From positions 496,001-560,000 of the forward strand of contig CAJJBQ010000002.1 in assembly GCA_905182405.1 (NCBI GenBank): a stretch of DNA of 64,000 nucleotides. The letters run 5' to 3'. The stretch's first letter is position 1; the number at the start of each line of letters is the position of its first letter. Under the pieces are notes generated by a model. It was not told the origin of the DNA, searched no databases, and worked only from the letters and a program-made list of their open reading frames with translations. A program made the translations under genes and the position numbers. The DNA comes from Akkermansiaceae bacterium (lineage in GTDB: Bacteria > Verrucomicrobiota > Verrucomicrobiia > Verrucomicrobiales > Akkermansiaceae). Of the stretch, positions 24,704 through 33,636 are shown in pieces.

Positions 24704-24789
24704 TGGTGGGCAGGGAAGGATTCGAACCTTCGTACACTTACGTGAGCAGATTTACAGTCTGCCGCCTTTAACCACTCGGCCACCTACCC
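24704..24789 (-). tRNA. tRNA-Tyr (anticodon GTA)
   Basis: The minus strand folds as a class II (long variable arm) tRNA of 86 bases including encoded CCA. The acceptor stem GGGTAGG pairs with CCTGCCC, the discriminator is A, and the anticodon stem-loop is CAGACTGTAAATCTG with GTA at 24755-24753. The T arm has GGTTCGAATCC, and a variable arm of about 13 bases is typical of bacterial tRNA-Tyr. Its 3' end faces the polysaccharide locus. Confidence 0.95.
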
Positions 24790-24838
24790 AATATAACATC
24801 GGAATGTTGTTCGTGGACTGTCTTGCGACAGTGGCGGT

Positions 24839-24867
24839 GAAATAAGGCTGGGGACAATCCCTTGCAA
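24839..24867 (-). promoter_or_regulatory. Possible promoter of tRNA-Tyr
   Basis: On the minus strand TTGCAA (24867-24862), a 17-base spacer and TATTTC (24844-24839) lie about 50 bases before the mature tRNA 5' end, leaving a leader for RNase P to remove. The -10 match is weak. No other good candidate was seen between the tRNA and the broken gene at 24961. Confidence 0.35.
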
Positions 24868-24960
24868 GAATAAATTTAAAACTTTCTGCATCACTTGAAA
24901 TGATGCGAGCGTCAAGATGATCGATTAAAACTGCCCGGGAGCCGGTGCTACATTCGAAAG

Positions 24961-25605
24961 TTGAAGATTCACTTCCTGTTCCTTACTGTCATAGCCGTTC
25001 TCACGAGTCAGGCAGGATGGCTCTTCAAAAAGACCAACCCACCCCAATATGAAACCCTCCAAACGGGCGATATTGTTTTCCAAGACACCGGCGGGGCAAA
25101 AGGTGCCGTAATCCAAGAGGCGGCCCAATCTAAATTCACGCATTGCGGAGTCGTATTTAAATCCGAAGAGAAAATCTAGGTCCTGAAAGCGATCTAACCA
25201 GTGAGAACAACTCCTCTGAAAACATGGAAAGCTCGATCTAAGATCTTTCACGCCCGGAGGCTGAGGGATCGAACTGCCCTAGACGACGCGGCCTTCGAAA
25301 AATCCGTTAAATGGGGGAAACGACAAATCGGCAAAGATTATGATCTCCTTTTCAAGTGGGGAAACGAAAAACTCTCCTGTTCGGAACTTGTCTGGAAAAT
25401 TTACAAGCACGGAACGAGGATTAAATCGTGTGAACCCAAGACCTTTCAAGCCTACTTCCTTCAAAATCCGAAAGTGTCCAAAATAATTCAAGCTCGCTAT
25501 GGAAGCCTTGAAGATTTCCCCAAGAACGAACCCGTCGTTGCCCCCTCGGATCTGGCAAAATCGGTCCTTTTGGAGGAGGTTCCTCGGCGCCTCCAAAAGA
25601 AGTGA
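24961..25605 (+). pseudogene. YiiX/YebB-like permuted papain (NlpC/P60-clan) hydrolase, broken by two in-frame stops
   Basis: Two frames, 24961-25179 and 25201-25605, are in the same phase and together encode one protein: a hydrophobic N-terminus, 'LQTGDIVFQDTGGAKGAVIQ', catalytic-type His in THCGVVF, and Cys in SCSELVWKIY. Between them the frame reads K-I-stop-V-L-K-A-I-stop-P-V. The stops are TAG at 25177-25179 and TAA at 25195-25197. Family members usually carry a Y(V)LEA-V/I-QPV stretch here, so the lesions look like Tyr-to-TAG and Gln-to-TAA single-base changes. The rest is intact, so inactivation appears recent. The start would be TTG. The alternatives are stop-codon readthrough, sequencing error, or a split protein; the short gap and absence of a good restart favour a pseudogene. 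Confidence 0.75.
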
Positions 25606-25622
25606 AATTTGGGAACCTGAGA

Positions 25623-25648
25623 GACTTTGTGAAAAATTTCACAAAGTC
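25623..25648. promoter_or_regulatory. Perfect 12-base inverted repeat upstream of nuoG
   Basis: GACTTTGTGAAA, two bases (AA), then TTTCACAAAGTC form a perfect dyad directly before a weak promoter match. With so small a centre it looks more like a protein-binding operator than an RNA hairpin, and there is no T tract, so a terminator for the preceding broken gene is less likely. Confidence 0.5.
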
Positions 25649-25650
25649 GC

Positions 25651-25679
25651 TTTACGGGGTAGGACCATCCTTGCATAGT
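25651..25679 (+). promoter_or_regulatory. Possible promoter of the nuoG-N operon
   Basis: TTTACG (25651-25656), a 17-base spacer and CATAGT (25674-25679) match four of six positions in each sigma70 element and would give a leader of about 38 bases before ATG 25724. The palindrome at 25623-25648 abuts its upstream edge, a position used by activators or repressors. Confidence 0.4.
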
Positions 25680-25723
25680 GCGGGAGCGAAGAGCAAATCT
25701 TGCTCATTTAACCCGCGCTGACC

Positions 25724-27481
25724 ATGAGCGAAGATGCAACGGCCACTGCCGAACTAAAGCTTCCGAAGGACCTTGCCGCTGAAAAGGGCTTGGTTAATGT
25801 GCAGATTGATGGCCACTGGATTCAAGTCCCCCGTGGCACTCGGATGATTGAAGCAGCTAAAATTGCGGAGAAGGAAATCCCCCACTATTGCTACCATCCC
25901 AAACTTTCCTCTCCTGGAAATTGCCGCATGTGCCTTGTGCAAATGGGCATGCCTCCCCGCCCCGTTCCAGGCGAAGCACCGACTTTTGGAGACGATGGTT
26001 ACCAACAAATTGGTTGGATGCCACGTCCCGTTATCGCCTGCGCTAACACCGTGGCCGAGAACATGGGCATCCGCACCACCGGAGAGCTCGTTGAAAGCTG
26101 CCGCGAAGGAGTGATGGAGTTCCTTCTCATCAACCACCCTCTCGATTGCCCGATTTGCGACCAAGCTGGTGAGTGCAAGCTTCAGGAATTTTCGGTTCAG
26201 CACGGACGTGGCCAATCCCGCTTCCAAGAAACCAAGATCAAGAAACCCAAAAACGTCGACATTGGCAAAAACATCCGCCTCGACGACGAACGCTGCATCA
26301 TGTGCAGCCGCTGCATCCGCTTTATGGAAGAAGTTGCGGAGGAGCCTGTTCTCGGATTCTCCCAACGCGGCACCCACACTTCAGTCACCGTTCATCCCGG
26401 TCGCCGTCTAGATAATAACTACGCACTGAATACCGCTGACATCTGCCCGGTCGGAGCCCTCACCTCCAATGATTTTCGCTTCCAGATGCGCGTTTGGTTC
26501 CTGAAAGAGACCAAAAGTATCGATCTCAATTGCGGCACAGGCTGCAACACCACGATTTGGACACGTGCCAATGAAGTCTTCCGCGTCACACCCCGGCAGA
26601 ACAACGACGTTAACTCGGACTGGATGCCCGACAGTCATCGTCTCGCTTTCCACCATCTAGAATCCGATGCCCGCCTGACAGCTCCTCTGATTCAAAAAGA
26701 TGGCGCTCATTCTTCATCCACCTGGACCGAAGCAATTTCGAAAGCCGCGGAAGGCCTAAACATGCGCCAACCGAAGGAAGTCGCCATCATTGCTTCCGCG
26801 CGGATGAGCAATGAGGAACTCTATCTCGCCAAGAAACTCGCGGATGCCTTGGGAACTGACCTCATCAGCACCGTCGCCCGAAAAGGTGACTCAGATAGCA
26901 AGCTCATCTCTGCTGACCGCAATCCCAACTCGACCGGCGCGGCCCTTATTTTTGGAAATGAAGACCCCTCGGAAAAGCTCGATGCCATCCGTGAAGGAGT
27001 CTCCTCTGGCCGTATCAAGGCACTCATCGTTCTTCAGGAAGATCTCCTCGAAGAAGCCGGGTTCGATCAGAGTAACCTCTTAGGCCTCGAGCATCTCGTC
27101 TCCTCTCACATCCTAGCCAATCCCACTGCGGCCGCTAGTAAGGTGGTCCTTCCTGGCGCTGGTTTCGCTGAAAAGCGCGCCACTTACGTAAATGTAACCG
27201 GACGGTTGCAGCGCGCTTTCCAAGCCACGCTCGCTCCTGGCGATGCTCGCGAAGACTGGGAAACTCTCGCATCTCTCTTGAGCGCTGTTGAAAAAACATT
27301 CGAAACCCCTGCCTCGGTGGACGGAGTCATCAAAGCTCTTGCCTCCGAGATTCCAGCCTTCGAAGGCCAATCCTTCGGAAGCATCGGCGACCTCGGTGTT
27401 CAGATTACTGAGACGGGCGTCACCATTCCCCTCCTCGAACAAGAAAAGGCGCGTGTCGAAAGCGGCCTGATCAACGGCTAA
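25724..27481 (+). CDS. nuoG: NADH-quinone oxidoreductase subunit G (NuoG)
   Basis: A 585-residue iron-sulfur subunit of the peripheral arm of complex I. It has the 2Fe-2S ligands Cys56, Cys67, Cys70 and Cys106, the His-ligated 4Fe-4S site (HPLDCPICDQAGEC: His138, Cys142, Cys145, Cys151), a 4Fe-4S site CIMCSRC plus CPVGA (Cys191, 194, 197, 241), and the start of the molybdopterin-oxidoreductase-like region with CGTGC (from about 270). The C-terminal half is shorter than in many homologues (about 700-900 residues), so the pterin-like domain is reduced. It carries electrons from NuoEF to NuoI. It heads a G-H-I-J-K-L-M-N gene series, with 23 bp to nuoH. The start has no Shine-Dalgarno sequence (context CTGACCATGA). 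Confidence 0.95.
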   Translation: MSEDATATAELKLPKDLAAEKGLVNVQIDGHWIQVPRGTRMIEAAKIAEKEIPHYCYHPKLSSPGNCRMCLVQMGMPPRPVPGEAPTFGDDGYQQIGWMPRPVIACANTVAENMGIRTTGELVESCREGVMEFLLINHPLDCPICDQAGECKLQEFSVQHGRGQSRFQETKIKKPKNVDIGKNIRLDDERCIMCSRCIRFMEEVAEEPVLGFSQRGTHTSVTVHPGRRLDNNYALNTADICPVGALTSNDFRFQMRVWFLKETKSIDLNCGTGCNTTIWTRANEVFRVTPRQNNDVNSDWMPDSHRLAFHHLESDARLTAPLIQKDGAHSSSTWTEAISKAAEGLNMRQPKEVAIIASARMSNEELYLAKKLADALGTDLISTVARKGDSDSKLISADRNPNSTGAALIFGNEDPSEKLDAIREGVSSGRIKALIVLQEDLLEEAGFDQSNLLGLEHLVSSHILANPTAAASKVVLPGAGFAEKRATYVNVTGRLQRAFQATLAPGDAREDWETLASLLSAVEKTFETPASVDGVIKALASEIPAFEGQSFGSIGDLGVQITETGVTIPLLEQEKARVESGLING

Positions 27482-27504
27482 GTTTTCCTATCCTGCATCA
27501 CACC

Positions 27505-28773
27505 ATGGATACCACCCTCCTCATCGCCACCGCCATTAAAATTGGCGCGTTCCTCGGCCTGACCCTGACCTTCGTCAGTATCTGCGTGATTTTTGAGCGG
27601 CGCTTTTCCGCGATGATTCAAGATCGCGTCGGCCCCAACCGAACAGGTATTCCTCTTACCATTCTTGGATTTAAGAAAGACTTCGCGCTTCCCATTGGCG
27701 GATTGACCCAGCCGATGGCCGATGGCTTAAAGTTCATCCTCAAGGAAGATTTCACTCCGAGTTATGTCCGCAAGGCCTTCTTTTGGCTCGCTCCCTGCAT
27801 GACGATGGTCCCAGCCTTGATCACAATGGCTGTCATTCCCTTTGGAAGCCCAATGGAGATTGGCGAGCACATCATCCCTCTTGCGGTCGCCGATCTCAGC
27901 GTTGGCCCCCTTTTTATCTTTGCTATCGCTTCTCTCTCGGTCTACGGGATCACGCTCGCGGGTTGGTCTTCCAATTCGAAGTATCCCTTCTTCGGCGGCG
28001 TCCGCTCCTGTGCGCAAATGATCTCCTACGAGATTGCGCTCGGTTTGTCGCTCATTCCGGTCCTGATGTATTTCGGAGACTTAAATCTGGGCCACATTGT
28101 CGAGGACCAAGTCAAAAATGGCTGGCTCCTTCTGCCGCTCTGGAATGAAGGAGGATTCATCATCGGCTCGGGCTACTGGGGTCAGGAAGGACTTCTTCTC
28201 CGCTGGCTTCTCATGATTCCACTGGTGATTACCTTCTTCATTTTCACCACTTCCATCTTCGCGGAAACCAACCGAACTCCTTTCGACTTGCCCGAATGTG
28301 AAACCGAACTCGTCGGCGGCTACCACACGGAATATTCCTCGATGAAATTCGCTCTCTTCTTCCTGGGAGAATATGCCGCAATGATCATCGGCTCGGCTCT
28401 CATCGTGACGCTCTTCTTCGGAGGCTGGTCCATCGGCTTCGGAATCGATGGGCTCCTCCCCACTGGCGCGTGGTGGGTAAGTCTCATTCATCTCGGATGC
28501 TTCCTGACTAAGGTCACCATCTTCATCCTCTTCTTCGTCCTCGTTCGCTGGACCGTTCCTCGTTTCCGTTACGATCAGCTCATGGATCTCGGTTGGATCG
28601 TCTTCTTTGAAGCAGCCCTCATCAACATCTTCCTCATGGCCCTCCTCATGGCCGCTCCTAGCATCGGCATTCTCGGAACCCTCTTCGGAGCAACCATCTT
28701 GATCGTAGCGACGATCATTCTAGTCTCGATCGCTAAATCAGTAACCAAACCCTCCTCCGTTCGTTCGGTTTAA
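27505..28773 (+). CDS. nuoH: NADH-quinone oxidoreductase subunit H (NuoH)
   Basis: A 422-residue membrane subunit at the junction of the complex I arms, forming part of the quinone chamber. Conserved NuoH stretches are visible: 'RFSAMIQDRVGPNRTG', 'PMADGLKFILKEDFTP', 'GWSSNSKYPFFGGVRSCAQM', 'YEIALGLSLIPVL', and 'ETNRTPFDLPECETELVGGY' with its acidic cluster. Eight or more membrane helices are evident. At 422 residues it is longer than the usual 320-350, mainly through an inserted loop around residues 190-225 ('LPLWNEGGFIIGSGYWGQEG'). The start context is CACACCATGG with no ribosome binding site. Confidence 0.95.
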   Translation: MDTTLLIATAIKIGAFLGLTLTFVSICVIFERRFSAMIQDRVGPNRTGIPLTILGFKKDFALPIGGLTQPMADGLKFILKEDFTPSYVRKAFFWLAPCMTMVPALITMAVIPFGSPMEIGEHIIPLAVADLSVGPLFIFAIASLSVYGITLAGWSSNSKYPFFGGVRSCAQMISYEIALGLSLIPVLMYFGDLNLGHIVEDQVKNGWLLLPLWNEGGFIIGSGYWGQEGLLLRWLLMIPLVITFFIFTTSIFAETNRTPFDLPECETELVGGYHTEYSSMKFALFFLGEYAAMIIGSALIVTLFFGGWSIGFGIDGLLPTGAWWVSLIHLGCFLTKVTIFILFFVLVRWTVPRFRYDQLMDLGWIVFFEAALINIFLMALLMAAPSIGILGTLFGATILIVATIILVSIAKSVTKPSSVRSV

Positions 28774-28783
28774 ATATTTTCCC

Positions 28784-29350
28784 ATGGCTACAATCAAAGT
28801 CAACCGCCCAAAGCTCTCCGCCGGAGAGAAGATCTATTTTGGATCGATCTTCAAGGGAATGGCGATCACCCTTCGACACGCATTCAAAACTCTCTTTGGA
28901 AAGAGCGTGGGAGCCGACGAACTCGCTTCATCTGGGATGGGAATCACGATGCAGTATCCCGAGCAAAAATGGGACGAGCATCTCCCTGAATACTACCGTG
29001 GTGTTCCTGCGCTCGTCACCGATGAGCAACAGCGTGAGCGCTGTGTCTCCTGTCAGCTTTGCGAATTCATCTGCCCTCCTAAGGCCATCAAGATTATTCC
29101 CTCCGAAATCCCATCCGATGACGAATGGGCCAAGGTGGAAAAGCGCCCCAAGAAATTTGAAATCGATATGATCCGCTGCATCTACTGCGGCATGTGCGAG
29201 GAAGTCTGTCCCGAACAGGCCATATATCTCCGCCCCGACTACATCGTCACCGGCACCAAGCGCTCCGACATGGTTCACGATAAAGAACGCCTCTACGAGA
29301 TTGGCGGAACGCGCGTGGGCCTTGTCAACAAATGGAACGACCTGAAGTAA
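28784..29350 (+). CDS. nuoI: NADH-quinone oxidoreductase subunit I (NuoI)
   Basis: A 188-residue ferredoxin-like subunit with two 4Fe-4S motifs: CVSCQLCEFICPPKAI (about 84-99) and CIYCGMCEEVCPEQAI (about 130-145). These carry electrons from NuoG towards the terminal cluster in NuoB. The N-terminal segment is amphipathic and would lie on the membrane. It starts 10 bp after nuoH and ends 3 bp before nuoJ. The start context TTTCCCATGG has no Shine-Dalgarno sequence. Confidence 0.95.
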   Translation: MATIKVNRPKLSAGEKIYFGSIFKGMAITLRHAFKTLFGKSVGADELASSGMGITMQYPEQKWDEHLPEYYRGVPALVTDEQQRERCVSCQLCEFICPPKAIKIIPSEIPSDDEWAKVEKRPKKFEIDMIRCIYCGMCEEVCPEQAIYLRPDYIVTGTKRSDMVHDKERLYEIGGTRVGLVNKWNDLK

Positions 29351-29353
29351 GCC

Positions 29354-29947
29354 ATGGAAATCTATATCTTCTACTTCTTTAGCCTCCTTGCTGTCGTTGG
29401 CGGGGTGATGCTAGTGACCTTTCGAAACCCCGTTTCGAGCGCTCTTTCCATGGTCCTTTCCTTCGTGGGAATGGCAGGGCTCTTCATTGGACTCAATGCC
29501 TACTTCGTCGGGATCATCCAAATCCTCGTGTATGCCGGAGCGATCATGGTCCTCTTCATCTTCATCATCATGCTTCTTGATCTGAACGATGAAACAAAGA
29601 TCCGCTTCAAGTCTTCCACCGTTATTGCCGGTGTGATCATCCCTCTGATGCTCGTGATTCAAGTGCTCGGTGTCATTCAAATGGGACCTGAAGATGATTC
29701 CTTCACTCCCATCACGAGAGAAGTCCTAGCCGCCGCCGCTGAAAGTGAAGCGCTTGCTGGACAGGAAAAGATTAGGGAGATCCTCACCCACCCAACGTCT
29801 CCACAACTTCCCGATACCAACCTCATCGGAATGACGATCTTCCGTGACTTCAACTTCCCCCTCCAAGTAATGGGTATCCTCCTCCTCGTCGCCACGATCG
29901 GCGTCGTGGTCCTCTCAAAGCGCAGTTCGAAATCATCTAAATCTTAA
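29354..29947 (+). CDS. nuoJ: NADH-quinone oxidoreductase subunit J (NuoJ)
   Basis: A 197-residue membrane subunit of complex I with five predicted helices. NuoJ hallmarks are the N-terminal 'GGVMLVTFRNPVSSALSMVL' and 'LVYAGAIMVLFIFIIMLLDL', the latter containing the pi-bulge helix of TM3. A loop between helices 4 and 5 (about 115-165) is longer and more polar than in E. coli NuoJ. It starts 3 bp after nuoI and precedes nuoK by 11 bp. Confidence 0.93.
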   Translation: MEIYIFYFFSLLAVVGGVMLVTFRNPVSSALSMVLSFVGMAGLFIGLNAYFVGIIQILVYAGAIMVLFIFIIMLLDLNDETKIRFKSSTVIAGVIIPLMLVIQVLGVIQMGPEDDSFTPITREVLAAAAESEALAGQEKIREILTHPTSPQLPDTNLIGMTIFRDFNFPLQVMGILLLVATIGVVVLSKRSSKSSKS

Positions 29948-29958
29948 TTTCTCCAAAT

Positions 29959-30279
29959 ATGGCTTCGCTCAACGACTACCTTTTCGTCTCCGGACTGCTC
30001 TTTGCAATCGGACTCGGCGGCGTGATGATCCGCCGAAACATCATTGTCATCTTCATGAGTCTTGAGCTGATGCTCGCTGCCGCCAACATCACCTTGGTTG
30101 CCTTTTCGAGACTTCACATTTCGGCAAATGGCCTTCCTGATTACGACGGCCAAGTCCTGGTCTTCTTTATTATTACCGTCGCCGCAGCCGAAGTTGCGGT
30201 GGGTCTGGCCATCATCGTGGCCCTTTACCGTGCTCGACAGACGATTGACGTCGAGGACCTCACCTCAATGCGCGGCTAA
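29959..30279 (+). CDS. nuoK: NADH-quinone oxidoreductase subunit K (NuoK)
   Basis: A 106-residue, three-helix subunit homologous to MrpC. It has the expected 'IGLGGVMIRRNIIVIFMSLE' and 'ELMLAAANITLVAF' with the buried Glu in helix 2, and 'ITVAAAEVAVGLAIIVALYR' with the second Glu in helix 3. These acids belong to the proton path of the membrane arm. Length is normal, and no ribosome binding site is visible. Confidence 0.95.
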   Translation: MASLNDYLFVSGLLFAIGLGGVMIRRNIIVIFMSLELMLAAANITLVAFSRLHISANGLPDYDGQVLVFFIITVAAAEVAVGLAIIVALYRARQTIDVEDLTSMRG

Positions 30280-30291
30280 CTTTTTCGAACC

Positions 30292-32124
30292 ATGGATACC
30301 CTCGCCTGGCTACTTCTCGCCCTGCCACTTTTGTCGGCAGCGACGATTCATCTTGGACTGAAAAATCTCCAAGACGTCTCCGCCCTCTTGTCAACAGCGG
30401 TCGCGGGAGTGATTCTGCTCATCACAATCTTCCTGATCTCCTCTGAAACGACGGACGTTTCCTTCAGTTGGGCCACGCTCCCTGATATCGAGATTGAAAT
30501 TGGACTGAAGCTCGACTTTTTTGCGAAGAACATGATGCTCGTGGTCACCGGAGTCGGTTTCCTCGTTCACCTTTTCTCCCTCGCCTACATGAAGGAGGAC
30601 TCAGCGAAGGCCCGATACTTTGGTGCTCTTTCGTTGTTCATGTTCTCCATGACCGGCATTGTCCTCGCCTCGAACTTCATTATGATGTTCGTCTTCTGGG
30701 AGCTGGTGGGACTCAGCTCCTTCCTCCTGATTGGACATTGGTATGAAAAGGAATCCGCTGCTGATGCCGCAAAGAAGGCGTTCTTGACTAACCGGATCGG
30801 TGACTTTGGCTTCATGATCGGCATTCTTATGCTTTGGGGGATCGCGGGCGGAACGTCAGCAGCTCTCACTTTCGATGGTATTAGCGAGTTCTTTGTTGGA
30901 AAGCCCGAGTATTCCCCCTTCTTCCTCGGCACCGCCGTCCTCCTCATCTTCATGGGAGCGATGGGAAAATCAGCTCAAGCACCTCTCCATGTCTGGCTTC
31001 CAGACGCCATGGAAGGACCTACTCCGGTTTCCGCCCTCATCCACGCCGCCACCATGGTTGCGGCCGGTGTCTTCATGATGGCCCGCCTTTATCTTTCCAT
31101 AGGCACCGAAACCATTGAAGCTCTCTGGGGCGTCAATACCATCGCCTGGATCGGGGGGATCACTTCCCTGCTCGCCGCTCTCATGGCAACCCAGCAGGAC
31201 GATATCAAAAAAATCCTCGCCTACTCCACCCTTTCACAACTCGGCTACATGGTTATGGCCGTCGGCCTTCTCGATCCAAATGCCGGGATGTTTCACCTCT
31301 TCACTCACGCTTGGTTCAAGGCTCTCCTCTTCCTCGGATCAGGTGCGGTGATCTACGCTTGCCATCACGAGCAAAACATTTGGAAAATGGGTGACCTGAG
31401 GAGCAAAATGCCCATCACCACAGTCACCTTTTTCATCGGGACACTTGCTCTCTGCGGATTCCCCCTTACCGCTGGTTTCTTCTCCAAGGAAGGAATCCTC
31501 GAAGCAGCTCTTCACAAAAACATGGCTCTGTTTTTGATCGCTGCATTTGTTGCCTGCTTAACCACCTTCTACATGTTCCGCCTCTTCTTCATTGCCTTCC
31601 TCGGCAAGAACCGAAGTGAGAAAGCAGGTCATGCCAAAGAAGTTGGCGCCTTGATGCTCATTCCCCTGATTGCGTTGACGGTTATGGCACTTTTTTCAGG
31701 GTGGAACCCAATCGGTGCAAAACTTTCTCCACTGCATAACGAATTTCAGTTCCATTTTGGTCCTGCACTCATCGCATCTCTACTTTCCTTCGCGATAGGA
31801 GCCTTCTTCGCATGGAAACTCTACTTTAACGCCGAAAAGGATCCTCTTGCCGACCACAAGATCGCCAAGATCTTCCGCAACAAGTTCTACGTCGATGAGT
31901 TCTACGCCAAGTTGATAACCTATCTTCAAGACACCGTTGCTGCCATCATTCACTTTATTGATGAGTTGGTCATTGGCGGTCTCCTCGTCGGTGGGTTCTC
32001 GCGCGCTGCCGGCGGTGTCGGTCGCATCTTCACCCGCATGCAGTCTGGAAACCTCCAGGCGTATGCTTCTCTCTTTGGCCTCGGGGTCATCATTGTCATC
32101 TATCTCACGGTCTTCGTCTCATGA
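30292..32124 (+). CDS. nuoL: NADH-quinone oxidoreductase subunit L (NuoL)
   Basis: A 610-residue antiporter-like proton-pumping subunit at the distal end of the membrane arm. The core signature 'GKSAQAPLHVWLPDAMEGPT' is followed by 'PVSALIHAATMVAAGVFMM', and the broken-helix region carries 'HLFTHAWFKALLFLGSGAVI'. The C-terminal part includes the amphipathic lateral-helix region and last anchor ('FYVDEFYAKLI' to the end), which distinguishes NuoL from NuoM and NuoN. Its last codons overlap the nuoM start by 4 bases (ATGA), so translation is probably coupled. Confidence 0.95.
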   Translation: MDTLAWLLLALPLLSAATIHLGLKNLQDVSALLSTAVAGVILLITIFLISSETTDVSFSWATLPDIEIEIGLKLDFFAKNMMLVVTGVGFLVHLFSLAYMKEDSAKARYFGALSLFMFSMTGIVLASNFIMMFVFWELVGLSSFLLIGHWYEKESAADAAKKAFLTNRIGDFGFMIGILMLWGIAGGTSAALTFDGISEFFVGKPEYSPFFLGTAVLLIFMGAMGKSAQAPLHVWLPDAMEGPTPVSALIHAATMVAAGVFMMARLYLSIGTETIEALWGVNTIAWIGGITSLLAALMATQQDDIKKILAYSTLSQLGYMVMAVGLLDPNAGMFHLFTHAWFKALLFLGSGAVIYACHHEQNIWKMGDLRSKMPITTVTFFIGTLALCGFPLTAGFFSKEGILEAALHKNMALFLIAAFVACLTTFYMFRLFFIAFLGKNRSEKAGHAKEVGALMLIPLIALTVMALFSGWNPIGAKLSPLHNEFQFHFGPALIASLLSFAIGAFFAWKLYFNAEKDPLADHKIAKIFRNKFYVDEFYAKLITYLQDTVAAIIHFIDELVIGGLLVGGFSRAAGGVGRIFTRMQSGNLQAYASLFGLGVIIVIYLTVFVS

Positions 32125-33605
32125 GTGTCATTTTTGTTCTGATCCCCCTCCTCGCAGCCATCGCCATTTTTAGCGGTGTCAAGGCTCGTATCACGGCGCT
32201 CATCGCGTCCGGTCTTATCCTTTTCCTCGGACTCGGCTCAGTCTTCTGCTGGCAGGCCGATGTTTGGTCGATGTCCTTTGAAGTTCTCACGACTCCCAGC
32301 ATCCATCTCGCTATGGGATTCTACGATGGCATCAGCGTCATTATGCTGCTTCTCAGCGTCATCGTTCTCTATGCCGCCATCCTCCATGGAGGTGCTCCTG
32401 AGGGCAGCGAGAGGCTCTGGTATGGTTCGAGCCTTTTGATCGGAGCAGGAGCCATTGGCGCCTTTCTCTCGACTGACCTTTTCTTCTTCTACGCCTTCCA
32501 CGAGTTGGCCCTCATTCCCACCTTCCTCATGATTGGAATTCTGGGTAAGGGCGAACGCAAAGAAGCTGCCTGGAAGATCACAATCTACCTCGCCTTTGGT
32601 TCGATTGTTCTTCTCGCCGGATTGCTTTGGCTCGTCAATGCTTCCGGCTCGGAATCCTGGCTCTTCAAGGATCTCCTCGCTTCCGAAATTGATCCCTCAG
32701 CACAAAAAGGAATCGCCGCTCTTCTCATCGTCGGATTTGGAACTCTCGTTTCCCTCTTCCCCTTCCACTCTTGGGCCGCTCCCGCATATGCCTCGGCTCC
32801 CACTCCCGTTGCCATGCTCCATGCGGGAGTTCTCAAGAAGTTTGGCCTCTACGGCCTCATTCGTTTCTACCCCATGGTTTCCGAAGGAATGCAAGATTGG
32901 CTCGGCCTCCTCATTGTTCTTCTCCTAGGCAACATTCTCTGGGTTGGCTTCGTCACGATCAACCAAAAGCGGATGGACACTCTCCTCGGTAACTCGTCCG
33001 TGATGCACATGGGCTACATCTTCCTTGCCTTTGCCGCCTTGATCGAAGCCGGAAGTGCCTCAGCCAATACCATAGCTATTCCCGCGGCAGTCGTCCTTAT
33101 GTTCGCACACGGCATCAGTATCGCGATGCTCTTCTGCCTTTCTGATTCCATCCAAAAGCGCACCAACACCCTCGAACTAACCGAACTTGGTGGCCTCGCA
33201 AAAGCGGCCCCGAAACTCGCCTTCCTCTTTGGACTTGCCGGAATGGCCTCCATTGGACTTCCCGGATTGGCCAACTTCTCGGGCGAGGTGCTCGTCTTCC
33301 TCTCTGGATTCGAATCCTACAAGGGCGGCCCTCTGGGTTGCGTCCAGGTTGCCACGATTCTCGCTCTTTGGGGGGTGGTGATCAGCGCCGTTTACATGCT
33401 TCGCGCCTTCCGTGGAACCTTCCAAGGGCCAGCCGTGAAAAACTCAACGGGCGTCGCCGACCTCACCTTTATGGAGAAGATGCCAGCGATGATCCTCGCG
33501 GCCGCACTCTTGATCGTCGGACTTTATCCCAACAGCCTCCTCAGTCTCCTTGAAGGCTGCGGCTACCAAGTCTCGTCCGACGCCACCGAACAATCGGATA
33601 ACTAA
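32121..33605 (+). CDS. nuoM: NADH-quinone oxidoreductase subunit M (NuoM)
   Basis: A 494-residue antiporter-like subunit of complex I. Typical motifs are 'FFFYAFHELALIPTFLMIGI' with the key Glu, 'FHSWAAPAYASAPTPVAMLH', 'AGVLKKFGLYGLIRF', and 'LGNSSVMHMGYIFLAFAAL'. It is about the usual length with some 14 helices. The start codon overlaps the nuoL stop. A 31-bp gap separates it from nuoN. Confidence 0.94.
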   Translation: MSVIFVLIPLLAAIAIFSGVKARITALIASGLILFLGLGSVFCWQADVWSMSFEVLTTPSIHLAMGFYDGISVIMLLLSVIVLYAAILHGGAPEGSERLWYGSSLLIGAGAIGAFLSTDLFFFYAFHELALIPTFLMIGILGKGERKEAAWKITIYLAFGSIVLLAGLLWLVNASGSESWLFKDLLASEIDPSAQKGIAALLIVGFGTLVSLFPFHSWAAPAYASAPTPVAMLHAGVLKKFGLYGLIRFYPMVSEGMQDWLGLLIVLLLGNILWVGFVTINQKRMDTLLGNSSVMHMGYIFLAFAALIEAGSASANTIAIPAAVVLMFAHGISIAMLFCLSDSIQKRTNTLELTELGGLAKAAPKLAFLFGLAGMASIGLPGLANFSGEVLVFLSGFESYKGGPLGCVQVATILALWGVVISAVYMLRAFRGTFQGPAVKNSTGVADLTFMEKMPAMILAAALLIVGLYPNSLLSLLEGCGYQVSSDATEQSDN

Positions 33606-33636
33606 TTTTCCCTCTTAACTTTCGACACTAATTCTC

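Noticed and set aside
24884-24912. Short dyad GCATCA / TGATGC upstream of the tRNA promoter
   Set aside because: Six-base arms with a seven-base centre and no T tract; too weak to call a regulatory site or terminator.
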